A stretch of DNA of 64,000 bases from Bacteroidota bacterium (lineage in GTDB: Bacteria; Bacteroidota; Bacteroidia; Cytophagales; Spirosomataceae). Below, one piece after another: positions 1-8,685 of this stretch. Position numbers and translations under genes: made by a program. The notes beneath the pieces were generated by a model. That model saw only the letters and a list, made by a program, of their open reading frames with translations. It had not been told where the DNA came from and made no database searches. Location: the NCBI GenBank assembly GCA_020161355.1, contig JAIUOF010000014.1:1-64000 (forward strand), in the 5' to 3' direction. Within the stretch, counting starts at the first letter, position 1. Each line of letters begins with the position of its first letter.

Positions 1-771
1 ATTATCAACAATTATCCTATTTTATTAACAAAGAAAAAAGAAGCAAAAAAGAAAAAGAAGGACTTTTACAACAATAACAATAGTTTATTTTATTATTGTA
101 TCTGTCTAAACTATTGGGATCACTTTACTTCGAGGAAAATTATAAAAAACGCAAATGTTGAATTGGAAGTTTCTGATATAAAAAACGCAGATAAAAGTAT
201 TGAAGAATTAGTTAAAAAATCTAATGGGTATTTTTCAAATGAAAGAGAAAATAAATACGAAGACCGAATTAGTAAAGCATTTACAATAAGGATTCCTGCT
301 AAGAACTTTGAGCTATTTTTTTTAGAATTTGATAAACTGGATTTTGAGGTAGTGTCTAAAGAAATTAGTTCTACAGATGTAACGGAAGAATATGTTGATG
401 TGGAAGCCAGACTTAAAAATAGAAAACAAGTTGAATTGAAATATTTAAATCTATTAACAAAAGCAAATAGTGTAGAAGATATTCTGAACATTGAAAAGGC
501 AATCGGTGAATTAAGAGGCGAAATTGAAAGTACTGAAGGAAGGTTTAAAGTCTTAAATAATCAAATTGAATATTCGACAATAAATTTGACTTACTCAAAA
601 CTGGTTGCTTCAAAATATGGATTTTTTAACAGAATTATTTTAGCCATTAAGCAAGGTTGGGATAGTTTTCTTTCTGCATTAGTGTTTTTGATAAGTTTAT
701 GGCCATATTATTTGTTACTTTTTACTGCTTATTTTCTTTTTAAATGGATAAGGAAATCAAGGAAAAAGTAA
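1..771 (+). CDS. DUF4349 domain-containing protein, 5' end not resolved
   Basis: The reading frame is open from the left edge and has no ATG before the conserved part; the first usable codon inside is a TTG at 163. The DUF4349 pattern is clear: an opening RKIIKNANVELEV block at 133-171, then a central coiled-coil stretch (about 281-570) and one membrane segment near the C-terminus (about 676-750). DUF4349 proteins are normally lipoproteins with a signal peptide and lipobox; none is visible here. Upstream is a Lys- and Asn-rich stretch unlike a signal sequence. So the gene is either cut by the window edge or has a decayed or frameshifted start. Function is unknown for the family; a cell-envelope location is inferred from the membrane segment. 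Confidence 0.75.
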   Translation: MINNYPILLTKKKEAKKKKKDFYNNNNSLFYYCICLNYWDHFTSRKIIKNANVELEVSDIKNADKSIEELVKKSNGYFSNERENKYEDRISKAFTIRIPAKNFELFFLEFDKLDFEVVSKEISSTDVTEEYVDVEARLKNRKQVELKYLNLLTKANSVEDILNIEKAIGELRGEIESTEGRFKVLNNQIEYSTINLTYSKLVASKYGFFNRIILAIKQGWDSFLSALVFLISLWPYYLLLFTAYFLFKWIRKSRKK

Positions 772-824
772 AAAAATAATATTCTGCAAGGATCAAACGG
801 CCTGTTTTAGCCACGCCAAAACGT

Positions 825-883
825 GACGAGTAGTGAGAGCCCGGTGACCACGCCATAGCGTGGGCAGCCGCCCAAAAAATAAA
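825..883. repeat. Dispersed GC-rich palindromic repeat, copy 1
   Basis: A GC-rich island in an AT-rich intergenic region. It holds CGAGTAGTGAGAGCCCG, then a small hairpin (CACGC, CATA, GCGTG at 849-862), then GGGCAGCCGCCCAAAAAAT. A related sequence lies in reverse orientation at 27211-27250, sharing the CGAGTAG-GARAGCCCG half and the GCCCAAAAAATAA end but lacking the central hairpin. Two matching ends around a variable middle suggest a dispersed, non-coding element. No ORF is supported across it. Confidence 0.6.
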
Positions 884-909
884 CGACATTTTGATAAAAA
901 TAAATACAA

Positions 910-1311
910 ATGACCGCAGTAGAAATCGTAAAAGCGTATTATCAGAATTTTAATAACAAAAACTGGCAGGGCATGCTTGACTTGCTGAGTGAGGATATCA
1001 GGCATGATGCCAATCAGGGTGATAGCAGGGTGGGGAAGGAGCTTTTCAGGGAGTTTTTGGCTCATATGGATAGTTGCTATGATGAAACATTGACCGAAAT
1101 GGTGTTTTTTGCGGAACCTGCTGACCAAAGAGTGGCGGTAGAATTTATAGTCAATGGCACGTATAAAAGTACCGATGAAGGCCTGCCTGAGGCTACCGGT
1201 CAAAAATATGTGCTTCCGGCGGGGGCTTTCCTGGATGTGAAAGATGGAAAAATCAGCAGGGTGACTACCTACTACAATTTGCCGTTGTGGGAGAAAATGG
1301 TGCTGGGGTAA
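910..1311 (+). CDS. SnoaL-like / ketosteroid-isomerase-related protein (NTF2 fold)
   Basis: A 133-residue protein with the NTF2/SnoaL-like pattern: an N-terminal helix (VEIVKAYYQNFNNKNW), the LLSEDIRHDANQGDSRVGKE stretch and C-terminal strands ending in ISRVTTYYN. The family includes isomerases, cyclases and many uncharacterised small-ligand binders, so the substrate cannot be told. It starts with ATG and lies just before a GNAT gene and a nitrilase-like gene on the same strand, but a hairpin with a short T-run directly after its stop suggests it is at least partly a separate transcript. A long antisense frame over it is a shadow. Confidence 0.85.
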   Translation: MTAVEIVKAYYQNFNNKNWQGMLDLLSEDIRHDANQGDSRVGKELFREFLAHMDSCYDETLTEMVFFAEPADQRVAVEFIVNGTYKSTDEGLPEATGQKYVLPAGAFLDVKDGKISRVTTYYNLPLWEKMVLG

Positions 1312-1350
1312 AGCCAATCTTGCCCCTACCCTAAAGGGGGATTGGCTTTC
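1311..1350 (+). terminator. Hairpin terminator after the SnoaL-like gene
   Basis: AAGCCAATC at 1311-1319 pairs exactly with GATTGGCTT at 1340-1348. Inside it CCCC (1323-1326) pairs with GGGG (1336-1339). A short T-rich tail follows. The stem starts on the last base of the upstream stop codon. Confidence 0.6.
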
Positions 1351-1469
1351 TTAATGTATTAATTATTAATGTGATAATGTGTTAATTGAATGAGCTGATA
1401 GCCCAAAAACTACAGATATTAGATCAAAAATGCCGAAGGCTGACAGCCGAAAGCATGCAGCCAATAATT

Positions 1470-2054
1470 ATGATTTATAAAACTTTCATAGGAAAAGAAA
1501 TCGAAAGTGTGATAGAGGAGCTCGGGAGGCTTCGGATAGTGGTGTTTCGGGCGTTTCCATATTTGTATGAAGGCAGTTTGGAGTATGAAAAGGAATACCT
1601 GAAAGTATATACGGCCTCCGAAAAATCGTTTTTGTTTTCGGTGTGGGACGATGGCAAAATGGTGGGAGCCACGACCTGTATTCCCTTGACAGATGAGAGT
1701 GAAGAAGTGCAGGAACCATTTGAGTCTGCCGGCCTGGACAAGGAAAAGATTTTTTATTTTGGTGAAAGCATTTTATTGCCCCAATATAGGGGGAAAGGGC
1801 TTGGGAAGCGATTTTTTGAAGAAAGAGAGGCTCATGCCCGTTCCTTTAATACATTTGATTTTACTTGTTTTTGCGGGGTTGTAAGACCCGAAAATCACCC
1901 TTTGCGGCCAAAGGATTATGTGCAATTGGATAAATTCTGGAAAAGCCGGGGCTACGAAAAGCAGGAAAATTTGAAGAGTTGGTTTGTGTGGCAAGACATC
2001 GACGAGGAGGTTTCCAGCTCCAAACCGATGGTATATTGGATGAAAAAACTATGA
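1470..2054 (+). CDS. GNAT family N-acetyltransferase
   Basis: The acetyl-CoA binding motif QYRGKGLGKRFFEER is clear and is preceded by the strand ESILLP, as in GNAT enzymes. The subfamily starts with a conserved LRIVVFRAFPYLYEG block seen here near the N-terminus. I take the ATG at 1470 (MIYKTFIGKEI) because homology seems to begin there; an ATG at 1455 and a TTG at 1386 are in frame but would add a non-conserved leader. The stop overlaps the start of the nitrilase-like gene as ATGA, so the two are probably translationally coupled and may act on the same small amine or amide. Acceptor substrate unknown. Confidence 0.85.
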   Translation: MIYKTFIGKEIESVIEELGRLRIVVFRAFPYLYEGSLEYEKEYLKVYTASEKSFLFSVWDDGKMVGATTCIPLTDESEEVQEPFESAGLDKEKIFYFGESILLPQYRGKGLGKRFFEEREAHARSFNTFDFTCFCGVVRPENHPLRPKDYVQLDKFWKSRGYEKQENLKSWFVWQDIDEEVSSSKPMVYWMKKL

Positions 2055-2947
2055 CAAAAGTAGCAGCGGCGGCTTACCCTATTGCCTACCATACCTCATG
2101 GGAAGCCTGGCAGGAATATGTGGAAGAATGGGTGAAAAAAGCCGCAATTGAAAAAGCCGACTGGCTGGTATTCCCAGAGTATGGATCGATAGAGCTAGTG
2201 AGTTTATTGCCTGAAAATATTCAGAAAGACGCTTTTCGTCAAATCAGAGAAATGCAGGGTTTCGTGGAGGCTTTTCAGAAGTGGTATGCGGAATTGGCCA
2301 AAAAATACGAGGTTTTGATAGTAGCTCCGAGTTTTCCGCTGGAGGTCTCTGGCAATATTATCAACAAGGCATGGGTCTTTACTCCAAAAGGTTTGGCGGG
2401 ATACCAGGATAAATTTTTTATGACACCCTTCGAAAATAATGAATGGGGAGTAAGCTCTTCTGAGAAAGTACTTACAGTTTTTGAAACTGAAAAGGGGAGT
2501 TTCGGGATTCAGATTTGTTATGACGGTGAGTTTGCTGTCGGCTCAAATCATCTGGCACAAAACGGGGCCCAACTAATACTGCATCCCAGTTGCACTGAGA
2601 CAATTCGGGGAGCCACCCGTGTGCATGTATGTGCAAGGGCACGTGCACTCGAAAACCAATGCTATACCATGGTTTCACAAACCATCGGTGAGGCACTTTG
2701 GACACCAGCTGCAGATTATAACTATGGCTATTGCGGGGCGTATTCCACACCGGACTTGGGTTTCCCGGAGGAAGGTATTTTGTCTATATCTGAACATCAA
2801 AAACCGCTTTGGCACTTCCAGGAGTTTGATTTTTCACTGCTGGAAAAAGTAAGAAAAGAAGGAGGAGTTTTGAATTATGAGGACCATAAAACGCTGGATT
2901 TTGATTTCAAAAATGAAGAAATCATAGTCAGAAAGATGAGTTGTTAG
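2051..2947 (+). CDS. Carbon-nitrogen hydrolase (nitrilase superfamily)
   Basis: A 298-residue protein with the full Glu-Lys-Cys catalytic triad of the nitrilase superfamily: Glu43 in VFPEYGS, Lys121 in YQDKFFM, Cys156 in GIQICYDGEF. These enzymes hydrolyse amides or nitriles; which one is acted on here cannot be read from the sequence. The start is the ATG at 2051, overlapping the GNAT stop by four bases; a frame continuing upstream lacks homology. Pairing with an acetyltransferase is reminiscent of acyl-amine or amide metabolism, but that is inference. Confidence 0.88.
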   Translation: MTKVAAAAYPIAYHTSWEAWQEYVEEWVKKAAIEKADWLVFPEYGSIELVSLLPENIQKDAFRQIREMQGFVEAFQKWYAELAKKYEVLIVAPSFPLEVSGNIINKAWVFTPKGLAGYQDKFFMTPFENNEWGVSSSEKVLTVFETEKGSFGIQICYDGEFAVGSNHLAQNGAQLILHPSCTETIRGATRVHVCARARALENQCYTMVSQTIGEALWTPAADYNYGYCGAYSTPDLGFPEEGILSISEHQKPLWHFQEFDFSLLEKVRKEGGVLNYEDHKTLDFDFKNEEIIVRKMSC

Positions 2948-3165
2948 TTTCATTTTTTACGAATAAGATTTTTCAAAATAAAATGTAAAAAAGCGAAAGG
3001 ATTCTCAAAGTGTAGATTTCCTTATCTCCCACATTATGTTTTTGTTAAACAGGCACTCATTTCACCGTTTTTTAATTTAATTTTAAAGAAAAAATCCGGA
3101 AGTGAAAAATAATGGAATTTCCCGGAATTATAAATTTGATTTTGCCTTAATAAAAACGAATTAAA

Positions 3166-5682
3166 ATGGATTCTCGTCGGGAATTTCTCAAAAAAGCCTC
3201 AGTTCTTACCACCGGAAGCAGCCTGCTGAGTGTGCTTCCAGCCTCAATTCAAAAAGCTCTTGCCATAAACCCCGATGCGGGAACTACTTTTTTGGATGCC
3301 GAACATGTAGTGATATTGATGCAGGAAAACCGATCTTTTGATCATACCTACGGTACGTTGCAGGGTGTGAGGGGCTTTAATGACCCCAGGGCGATCAGAC
3401 AACCCAACGGTAATAAAGTCTGGCTTCAATCCGACGACTCCGGAAACACATACGGCCCATTCAGGCTCAATATGGAAGGTTCCAATGCCACCTGGATATA
3501 TTCGCTTCCGCACTCCTGGGAAAATCAGGTAGAGGCCCGCAATCGTGGCTGGCACAATCGCTGGCTGCAATCCAAGCAGTCGGGGATGGCTGATTATAAG
3601 GATATTCCGCTTACGCTGGGATATTATAATAGAGAAGACATTCCGTTTTATTATGCCCTTGCCGATGCATTTACGATTTGTGACCAGCATTTTTGTTCCT
3701 CACTCACAGGAACCACTCCTAACAGGTTGTATTTATGGACGGGTGCCTTGCGAGAAAAGCCTGATTTTGATTCCAAAGCCAATGTAAAAAATGAGGATGT
3801 GGACTATGAAAAATGGGCAAAATGGAAAACTTTTCCCGAGCGATTGGAAGAAAATGGCGTTTCCTGGAAAATATATCAGAACGAAATAAGTGTTCCGACA
3901 GGCCTCGAAGGCGAAAAAGATGGACTTTTGGGCAATTTTACCGACAATCCTATCGAATGGTTCGAAAATTATAAGGTGAAATTTCATCCCGAATACAGGG
4001 ATTATATGGAGGCTGCTATCCTGAATATTCCGAAAGAAATAGAAGAATTGGAGGAAAAACTCAGTGGACTTTCAGGTAAAGAAGCCGAAAATGTAAAAGG
4101 CTCAATAAATTGGCGTAAAAAGCATTTGGATCAAATCAAAAAAGACATAAAGATTTATACCAAAGAAAACTTTGACAAACTCACTGATTTTCAGAAAATC
4201 ATCCACAAAAAAGCATTCACCAATAACCGGGGAGATGCTGATTATCATGAGCTGGAGGAATACAAATATTCAGAAAAAGGCAAAAAAAGGACTGTAAACC
4301 TGCCCAAAGGTGATTTGTTACATCAATTTAGAAAGGATGTTAACGAAAGAAATTTGCCCACCGTTTCATGGGTGGTAGCTCCTGAAAAATTCTCGGATCA
4401 CCCCGACGCTCCCTGGTATGGTGCCTGGTATGTTTCTGAGGTTCTGGATATTTTGACCAAAAACCCGGAGGTTTGGAAAAAGACCATTTTTATTCTGACT
4501 TATGATGAAAACGACGGGCAGTTTGACCATGTCCCGCCCTTTGTGGCAGCTCATCACGAGAAAGTAAACACCGGAAAAGCCTCAGCAGGAATAGACCTTT
4601 CGGTGGAGCAGGTAAATATTAAGCATGAAAAAATGCGGCCTTACAAAAATCCCGAAAAAGAAGCCAAAGAAGATGCTATTGGTTTGGGGTATAGGGTGCC
4701 AATGGTAATTGCCTCGCCCTGGAGCCGGGGAGGGAAGGTGTCTTCCGAAGTGTACGACCATACTTCAGTGCTGCAGTTTCTGGAGTTTTTCCTGAAAAAT
4801 AAAACCAAAAAAGAAATAAGAGAATCTAATATAAGTGCCTGGCGTAGAATCGTATGTGGTGACCTTACTTCTGTTTTTAAGCCCTATTCAGGTGAAAAAA
4901 CAGTTTTACCCAAATCAATTGACAAGGAGCCGTTTATCCAGCGAATATTCGAGTCTCAATTTAAAGAAAAGCCGTCGGGATTCAGGAAATTTACCAAATC
5001 CGAAATCAGCAAAATCAATGCGGGAGCTCCGGGATTTGACTGGGGTGCGGTGCAGGAAAAGGGCATAAGGCCTGCTTGCCCATCCTTTTATGAGCTTTAC
5101 GCCGAAGCCGAAGTATTAGGCGATCAACTCAGGCTTAATTTTGAGTCAGGAAGAAAAGCTTTCGGTGAAAAAGCAAATGGCTGCCCTTTTATGGTTTATA
5201 CTTCTTCGCTCTATGGAGGTGATTGGGTGCCCAGCCGCAATTATGCCCTGAAGGCCGGAGATAAGCTTAATGATGAATGGGACCGAAAGAAATTTAAACC
5301 CGGGCAGGCTCATGTTGAAGTCTATGGACCGAATGGTTTTTACAGGTCATTTAAAAATCTTAAAAAAGATATCCAAACTTCCCTGAAATATGAATTTGTA
5401 AATGAAAAAATTACCGGGAATGTGTTTTTGGAGTTAAAAAATGATAGCGATAAAACCTTGAACATCAAAGTTGAAGACGTTTCCTACAGGAAAAATTCGA
5501 AATCATGGAAGGTAGAAGCCGGCTCGGCCAGTAGTGTGAGATTTGACCTTTCGAAGTACTATAACTGGTATGATTTACGTGTCACAGCCGATGAAATTCA
5601 GGGATTTGAAGTGCAGTATGCAGGTCATGTAGATACCGGAAAAGAAAGTTTCACCGATCCGGCAATGGGCGGAATAATTTGA
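3166..5682 (+). CDS. Phosphocholine-specific phospholipase C
   Basis: An 838-residue enzyme cleaving phosphatidylcholine or sphingomyelin to phosphocholine. The N-terminus is a twin-arginine signal (SRREFLKKA followed by a hydrophobic stretch ending near residue 33), so it is exported folded. The phosphoesterase domain shows MQENRSFDHTYGT, the SLTGTTPNR stretch with the probable catalytic Thr, and TYDENDGQFDHVPPF near residue 450. The C-terminal third has the two DUF756-type beta domains of this family. Length fits non-haemolytic PLC proteins. An insertion of charged coiled-coil sequence lies at about residues 275-335. The DUF4180 gene follows after 7 bases and is probably co-transcribed. Confidence 0.93.
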   Translation: MDSRREFLKKASVLTTGSSLLSVLPASIQKALAINPDAGTTFLDAEHVVILMQENRSFDHTYGTLQGVRGFNDPRAIRQPNGNKVWLQSDDSGNTYGPFRLNMEGSNATWIYSLPHSWENQVEARNRGWHNRWLQSKQSGMADYKDIPLTLGYYNREDIPFYYALADAFTICDQHFCSSLTGTTPNRLYLWTGALREKPDFDSKANVKNEDVDYEKWAKWKTFPERLEENGVSWKIYQNEISVPTGLEGEKDGLLGNFTDNPIEWFENYKVKFHPEYRDYMEAAILNIPKEIEELEEKLSGLSGKEAENVKGSINWRKKHLDQIKKDIKIYTKENFDKLTDFQKIIHKKAFTNNRGDADYHELEEYKYSEKGKKRTVNLPKGDLLHQFRKDVNERNLPTVSWVVAPEKFSDHPDAPWYGAWYVSEVLDILTKNPEVWKKTIFILTYDENDGQFDHVPPFVAAHHEKVNTGKASAGIDLSVEQVNIKHEKMRPYKNPEKEAKEDAIGLGYRVPMVIASPWSRGGKVSSEVYDHTSVLQFLEFFLKNKTKKEIRESNISAWRRIVCGDLTSVFKPYSGEKTVLPKSIDKEPFIQRIFESQFKEKPSGFRKFTKSEISKINAGAPGFDWGAVQEKGIRPACPSFYELYAEAEVLGDQLRLNFESGRKAFGEKANGCPFMVYTSSLYGGDWVPSRNYALKAGDKLNDEWDRKKFKPGQAHVEVYGPNGFYRSFKNLKKDIQTSLKYEFVNEKITGNVFLELKNDSDKTLNIKVEDVSYRKNSKSWKVEAGSASSVRFDLSKYYNWYDLRVTADEIQGFEVQYAGHVDTGKESFTDPAMGGII

Positions 5683-5689
5683 TTTTAGA

Positions 5690-6022
5690 ATGGAGATCAT
5701 CGAGCAAATAGAGGATGGAATAAGAGTGGCAAAAATAAAATCTGAGGCTATTTTGATTCATAATCTCGACGATGCCACGCAGTTATTAGGAGACATTTAT
5801 TACCAGGGTTTTGACAAAATCATTTTGGATGAACAGCATATTTGCCCTGATTTTTTTGATTTGAAAACGAAGCTTGCCGGAGAAATTTTACAGAAATTCA
5901 GCAATTTCAAAATGAAACTCGAAATAGTGGGCAATTGGGGAAAATATGAAAGTAAAAGCCTGCAAGATTTTATTTTTGAGAGCAATAAAGGCACTTTGAT
6001 TAATTTTGTTGAAAAAAAATAG
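5690..6022 (+). CDS. DUF4180 domain-containing protein
   Basis: A 110-residue cytoplasmic protein matching DUF4180: N-terminal strands, then DDATQLLGDIYYQGFDKIILDEQHICPDFFDLKT split over the middle, and a C-terminal NWGKYESKSLQDFI stretch. This fold is STAS-like in appearance, and family members are often small regulators, but no activity is established. It begins 7 bases after the phospholipase C stop, which suggests one transcript. Confidence 0.85.
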   Translation: MEIIEQIEDGIRVAKIKSEAILIHNLDDATQLLGDIYYQGFDKIILDEQHICPDFFDLKTKLAGEILQKFSNFKMKLEIVGNWGKYESKSLQDFIFESNKGTLINFVEKK

Positions 6023-6054
6023 ATTATTTTTGCTCAAACCGTAATATTCTGAAT

Positions 6055-8235
6055 ATGAAAAAACTTCTCATCATTCTTAACCTTTTTTTAATTGTAAAAT
6101 TATCTTTTGCACAGCAGCAGGGTACTCACTGGGCAAATGATGGCAAAAGTTATTTTGAACTAAAAAGTGGGGCCTTGGTAAAAACGAATCTTGAAACCAA
6201 AGCTTCAGAAACAATTATTGATGCCAATAAACTCGCCTTCAATGCCCAACCCTTGGATATTGATAATTTCAAATTCACTCCAGACGAAAAGAAACTCGTG
6301 ATTTTTGCCAATACCAGTCGCGTTTGGCGATACAATACCAAAGGTGACTACTATGTGTATGACCTTTCGGCACAAAAACTTCAACGCATCGGAGCCACCA
6401 TGCCGGCATCAACCACGATGTTTGCCAAAATCTCACCCGATGGAAGCAAAGCAGCCTATGTGAGCAACCGTAATATCTATGTGGAAGATTTAAAAACGGG
6501 TACAATCAAAGCTTTGACCAAGACCGACGGTAACCCAAAACTCATCAATGGTACCTTTGACTGGGCTTATGAAGAGGAATTTGGCATTTATGATGGTTTC
6601 CGTTGGTCGCCTGACAGCAAGCAGATAGCTTATTGGCAACTGGATGCTTCGGGAATCAAGTATTTCAATATGATTAACAATACTGACGACATTTATGCTA
6701 AAGTGATTCCTTTGGAATATCCTAAAGTGGGTGAGGATCCTTCATCTTGCAAAATTGGAGTGGTGGATGTAAAAACCGCCAAAACCAAATGGATGGATGT
6801 GCCGGGAGATAGCAAACAACATTATATTCCCCGTATGGAATGGGTAGAGGCAGGCAAAATCATGGTGCAACAACTTGACCGCAAACAGCAGATCTCAAAA
6901 CTTTTCTACGCTGACAGTAAAACGGGAGCAGCGACCAAAATATATGAAGAATCAGACCCCAAGGCATGGGTCGATGTACGCATCACCTGGCATGAAGATC
7001 AGCCTGCAGGATGGGAATGGATTAAAGGTGGCAATGAGTTTTTGTGGGTAAGCGAGAAAGACGGCTGGAATCATGTTTATAAAATCTCAAAAGATGGTAA
7101 AAATGAAACTTTGGTGACCAAAGGAAACTATGATGTAGTTGACCCCTTAGGATATGACCAGGAGGCCGATTTGCTTTACTTTACAGCTTCACCTTCAGAT
7201 AGCCGCCAGCTTTATCTTTATAAAATATCGGTAAAAACTCCGGGCGAAGCAGTGAGAATATCACCAATGAATCAGGAGGGGTCTCATGGATATACACTTT
7301 CCGACAATTTCAAATATGCCCAGCATCGGTTCAGCAATTATTATACACCCAGCAGTACCGAGTGGATTACCTTGCCTGACCACAAGCCTCTGGACCCTTC
7401 AAAAGGGGTGGATACCAAAATTGACCCGTCCAAAAAAGCCGCTTCAAATGTAAAAATGGTGGAAGTGGTAACAGCCAGCGGTATCCCTATGGAAGGCTGG
7501 ATGGCATTGCCCAAAAACTTCGATCCTAATAAAAAATACGCCACTGTATTTATGGTTTATGGCGAGCCGGCAGCTATGACCTCGAAAGACAACTGGTCGG
7601 CAGGGAAAAATGGTCTTTATGTGGGCAATATGGCTGAGGATGGTTACATTTATATCTCTATCGACGGCCGGGGCTCACCTGCACCCAAAGGAGCCGCATG
7701 GCGGAAAGCCATCTATCGCAATATTGGTATTGTCAATATCAAAGATCAGGCGGAAGGAGCTCAGGCTTTGTTTGCCAAATATCCATTCATCGATCAGGAA
7801 CGCATAGCCGTGCATGGTTGGAGTGGTGGCGGTAGCTCTACGCTCAATCTGCTGTTTAAATATCCCAAAATCTACCAAACGGGCATAGCAGTAGCCGCAG
7901 TAGGCAACCAGCTTACTTATGACAACATATATCAGGAACGCTACATGGGTGTACCTCCCGGCGACCTGACCGGATTTGTGGAAGGCTCACCCGTGACTCA
8001 CGCCAAAAATCTTGAAGGTAACCTGCTGTACATCCACGGTACCGGTGACGACAATGTACACTACCAGAACGCCGAAATGCTTGTCAATGAGTTGATTAAA
8101 TACAACAAGCAGTTTCAGTTTATGCCATATCCCAACCGCAGCCATGGAATATTTGAAGGAGAAGGCACCCGCAGGCATCTCAATACGCTTTTCACCAAAT
8201 ATCTGAAAGAGCATTGCCCGCCGGGTGGGAGGTGA
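6055..8235 (+). CDS. S9 family peptidase, dipeptidyl peptidase IV type
   Basis: A 726-residue exported serine peptidase that removes X-Pro or X-Ala dipeptides from peptide N-termini. A signal peptide (KKLLIILNLFLIVKLSFAQ) is followed by an eight-bladed propeller (DPPIV N-terminal domain, about 80-450) and an alpha/beta hydrolase domain. The triad is visible: Ser590 in GWSGGGSS, the Asp at about 665 in GTGDDNVHYQ, His697 in NRSHGIFEG. The Glu motif YEEEFG that anchors the substrate amine is present (about residue 173). Probably periplasmic or surface. A strong hairpin pair follows the stop. Confidence 0.94.
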   Translation: MKKLLIILNLFLIVKLSFAQQQGTHWANDGKSYFELKSGALVKTNLETKASETIIDANKLAFNAQPLDIDNFKFTPDEKKLVIFANTSRVWRYNTKGDYYVYDLSAQKLQRIGATMPASTTMFAKISPDGSKAAYVSNRNIYVEDLKTGTIKALTKTDGNPKLINGTFDWAYEEEFGIYDGFRWSPDSKQIAYWQLDASGIKYFNMINNTDDIYAKVIPLEYPKVGEDPSSCKIGVVDVKTAKTKWMDVPGDSKQHYIPRMEWVEAGKIMVQQLDRKQQISKLFYADSKTGAATKIYEESDPKAWVDVRITWHEDQPAGWEWIKGGNEFLWVSEKDGWNHVYKISKDGKNETLVTKGNYDVVDPLGYDQEADLLYFTASPSDSRQLYLYKISVKTPGEAVRISPMNQEGSHGYTLSDNFKYAQHRFSNYYTPSSTEWITLPDHKPLDPSKGVDTKIDPSKKAASNVKMVEVVTASGIPMEGWMALPKNFDPNKKYATVFMVYGEPAAMTSKDNWSAGKNGLYVGNMAEDGYIYISIDGRGSPAPKGAAWRKAIYRNIGIVNIKDQAEGAQALFAKYPFIDQERIAVHGWSGGGSSTLNLLFKYPKIYQTGIAVAAVGNQLTYDNIYQERYMGVPPGDLTGFVEGSPVTHAKNLEGNLLYIHGTGDDNVHYQNAEMLVNELIKYNKQFQFMPYPNRSHGIFEGEGTRRHLNTLFTKYLKEHCPPGGR

Positions 8236-8266
8236 GAGAAGTTTATTGTAAGCCTTCTTAAGGATT

Positions 8267-8308
8267 ACTCCATTAGCTTCTGATATATAGGGAGTTAATG
8301 GAGTTTTT
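8267..8308 (+). terminator. Terminator-like hairpin after the dipeptidyl peptidase
   Basis: ACTCCATTA (8267-8275) pairs with TAATGGAGT (8296-8304), followed by a T-run. The loop is long (20 bases), so strength is uncertain; a better hairpin lies 40 bases downstream. Confidence 0.45.
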
Positions 8309-8343
8309 ACGTTATATTTTTAAAAATTACTGGTTTGAAATAA

Positions 8344-8369
8344 AAAAATCCTCCATTTGGAGGATTTTT
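8344..8369. terminator. Bidirectional terminator between the peptidase and the AT-rich patch
   Basis: A perfect 11-bp stem: AAAAATCCTCC, loop ATTT, GGAGGATTTTT. A on one side and T on the other make it work in both directions. On the minus strand it lies 19 bases after the stop of the 39-codon ORF at 8388-8507, which supports that ORF being part of a transcript. Confidence 0.75.
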
Positions 8370-8387
8370 AAGAAGATAAAATACTTT

Positions 8388-8507
8388 CTAACGTAGTGTG
8401 GAAACTAAAAGAAAGAATTTTAAAGCGTCAATTAGCACCTTTAGTACTAGTGTTAAGGCTTCAAGAAATACTTTATTTCTTTTTAGCCATTTAGTTGTGT
8501 TTTTCAT
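8388..8507 (-). CDS. Candidate 39-residue hydrophobic small protein
   Basis: An ATG ORF of 39 codons: it begins MKNTTKWLKRNKVF, continues with a Leu/Val-rich helix (EALTLVLKVLIDALKFFLLV) and ends STLR. A positively charged head followed by one hydrophobic or amphipathic segment resembles type I toxin peptides and other short bacterial membrane proteins; I do not recognise the family. It sits between the peptidase and two toxin-antitoxin pairs, with a strong terminator 19 bases after its stop. The remaining stretch up to 8685 is AT-rich and shows nothing else. It is too short for coding statistics, so it may be chance. Confidence 0.45.
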   Translation of the reverse strand: MKNTTKWLKRNKVFLEALTLVLKVLIDALKFFLLVSTLR

Positions 8508-8685
8508 TTATTAAATAATTAAGTTGTGAAAATATTTTCAAAAATATGAAAAAATATTAATGCTTATGTTTTTTTGTTCTAAAAAAATTTATAACTTTCT
8601 CTCTATTAGGTATTTAACTATTATATAAAATTTTAAAAGTACAATAAGGGAATAAAAAAAATTAGGTATAAACAAGAAATTCACT

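Noticed and set aside
793..1317. Long antisense frame over the SnoaL-like gene (174 codons)
   Set aside because: It is opposite to a clear conserved gene, has no recognisable domain and its frame follows the codon pattern of the real gene.
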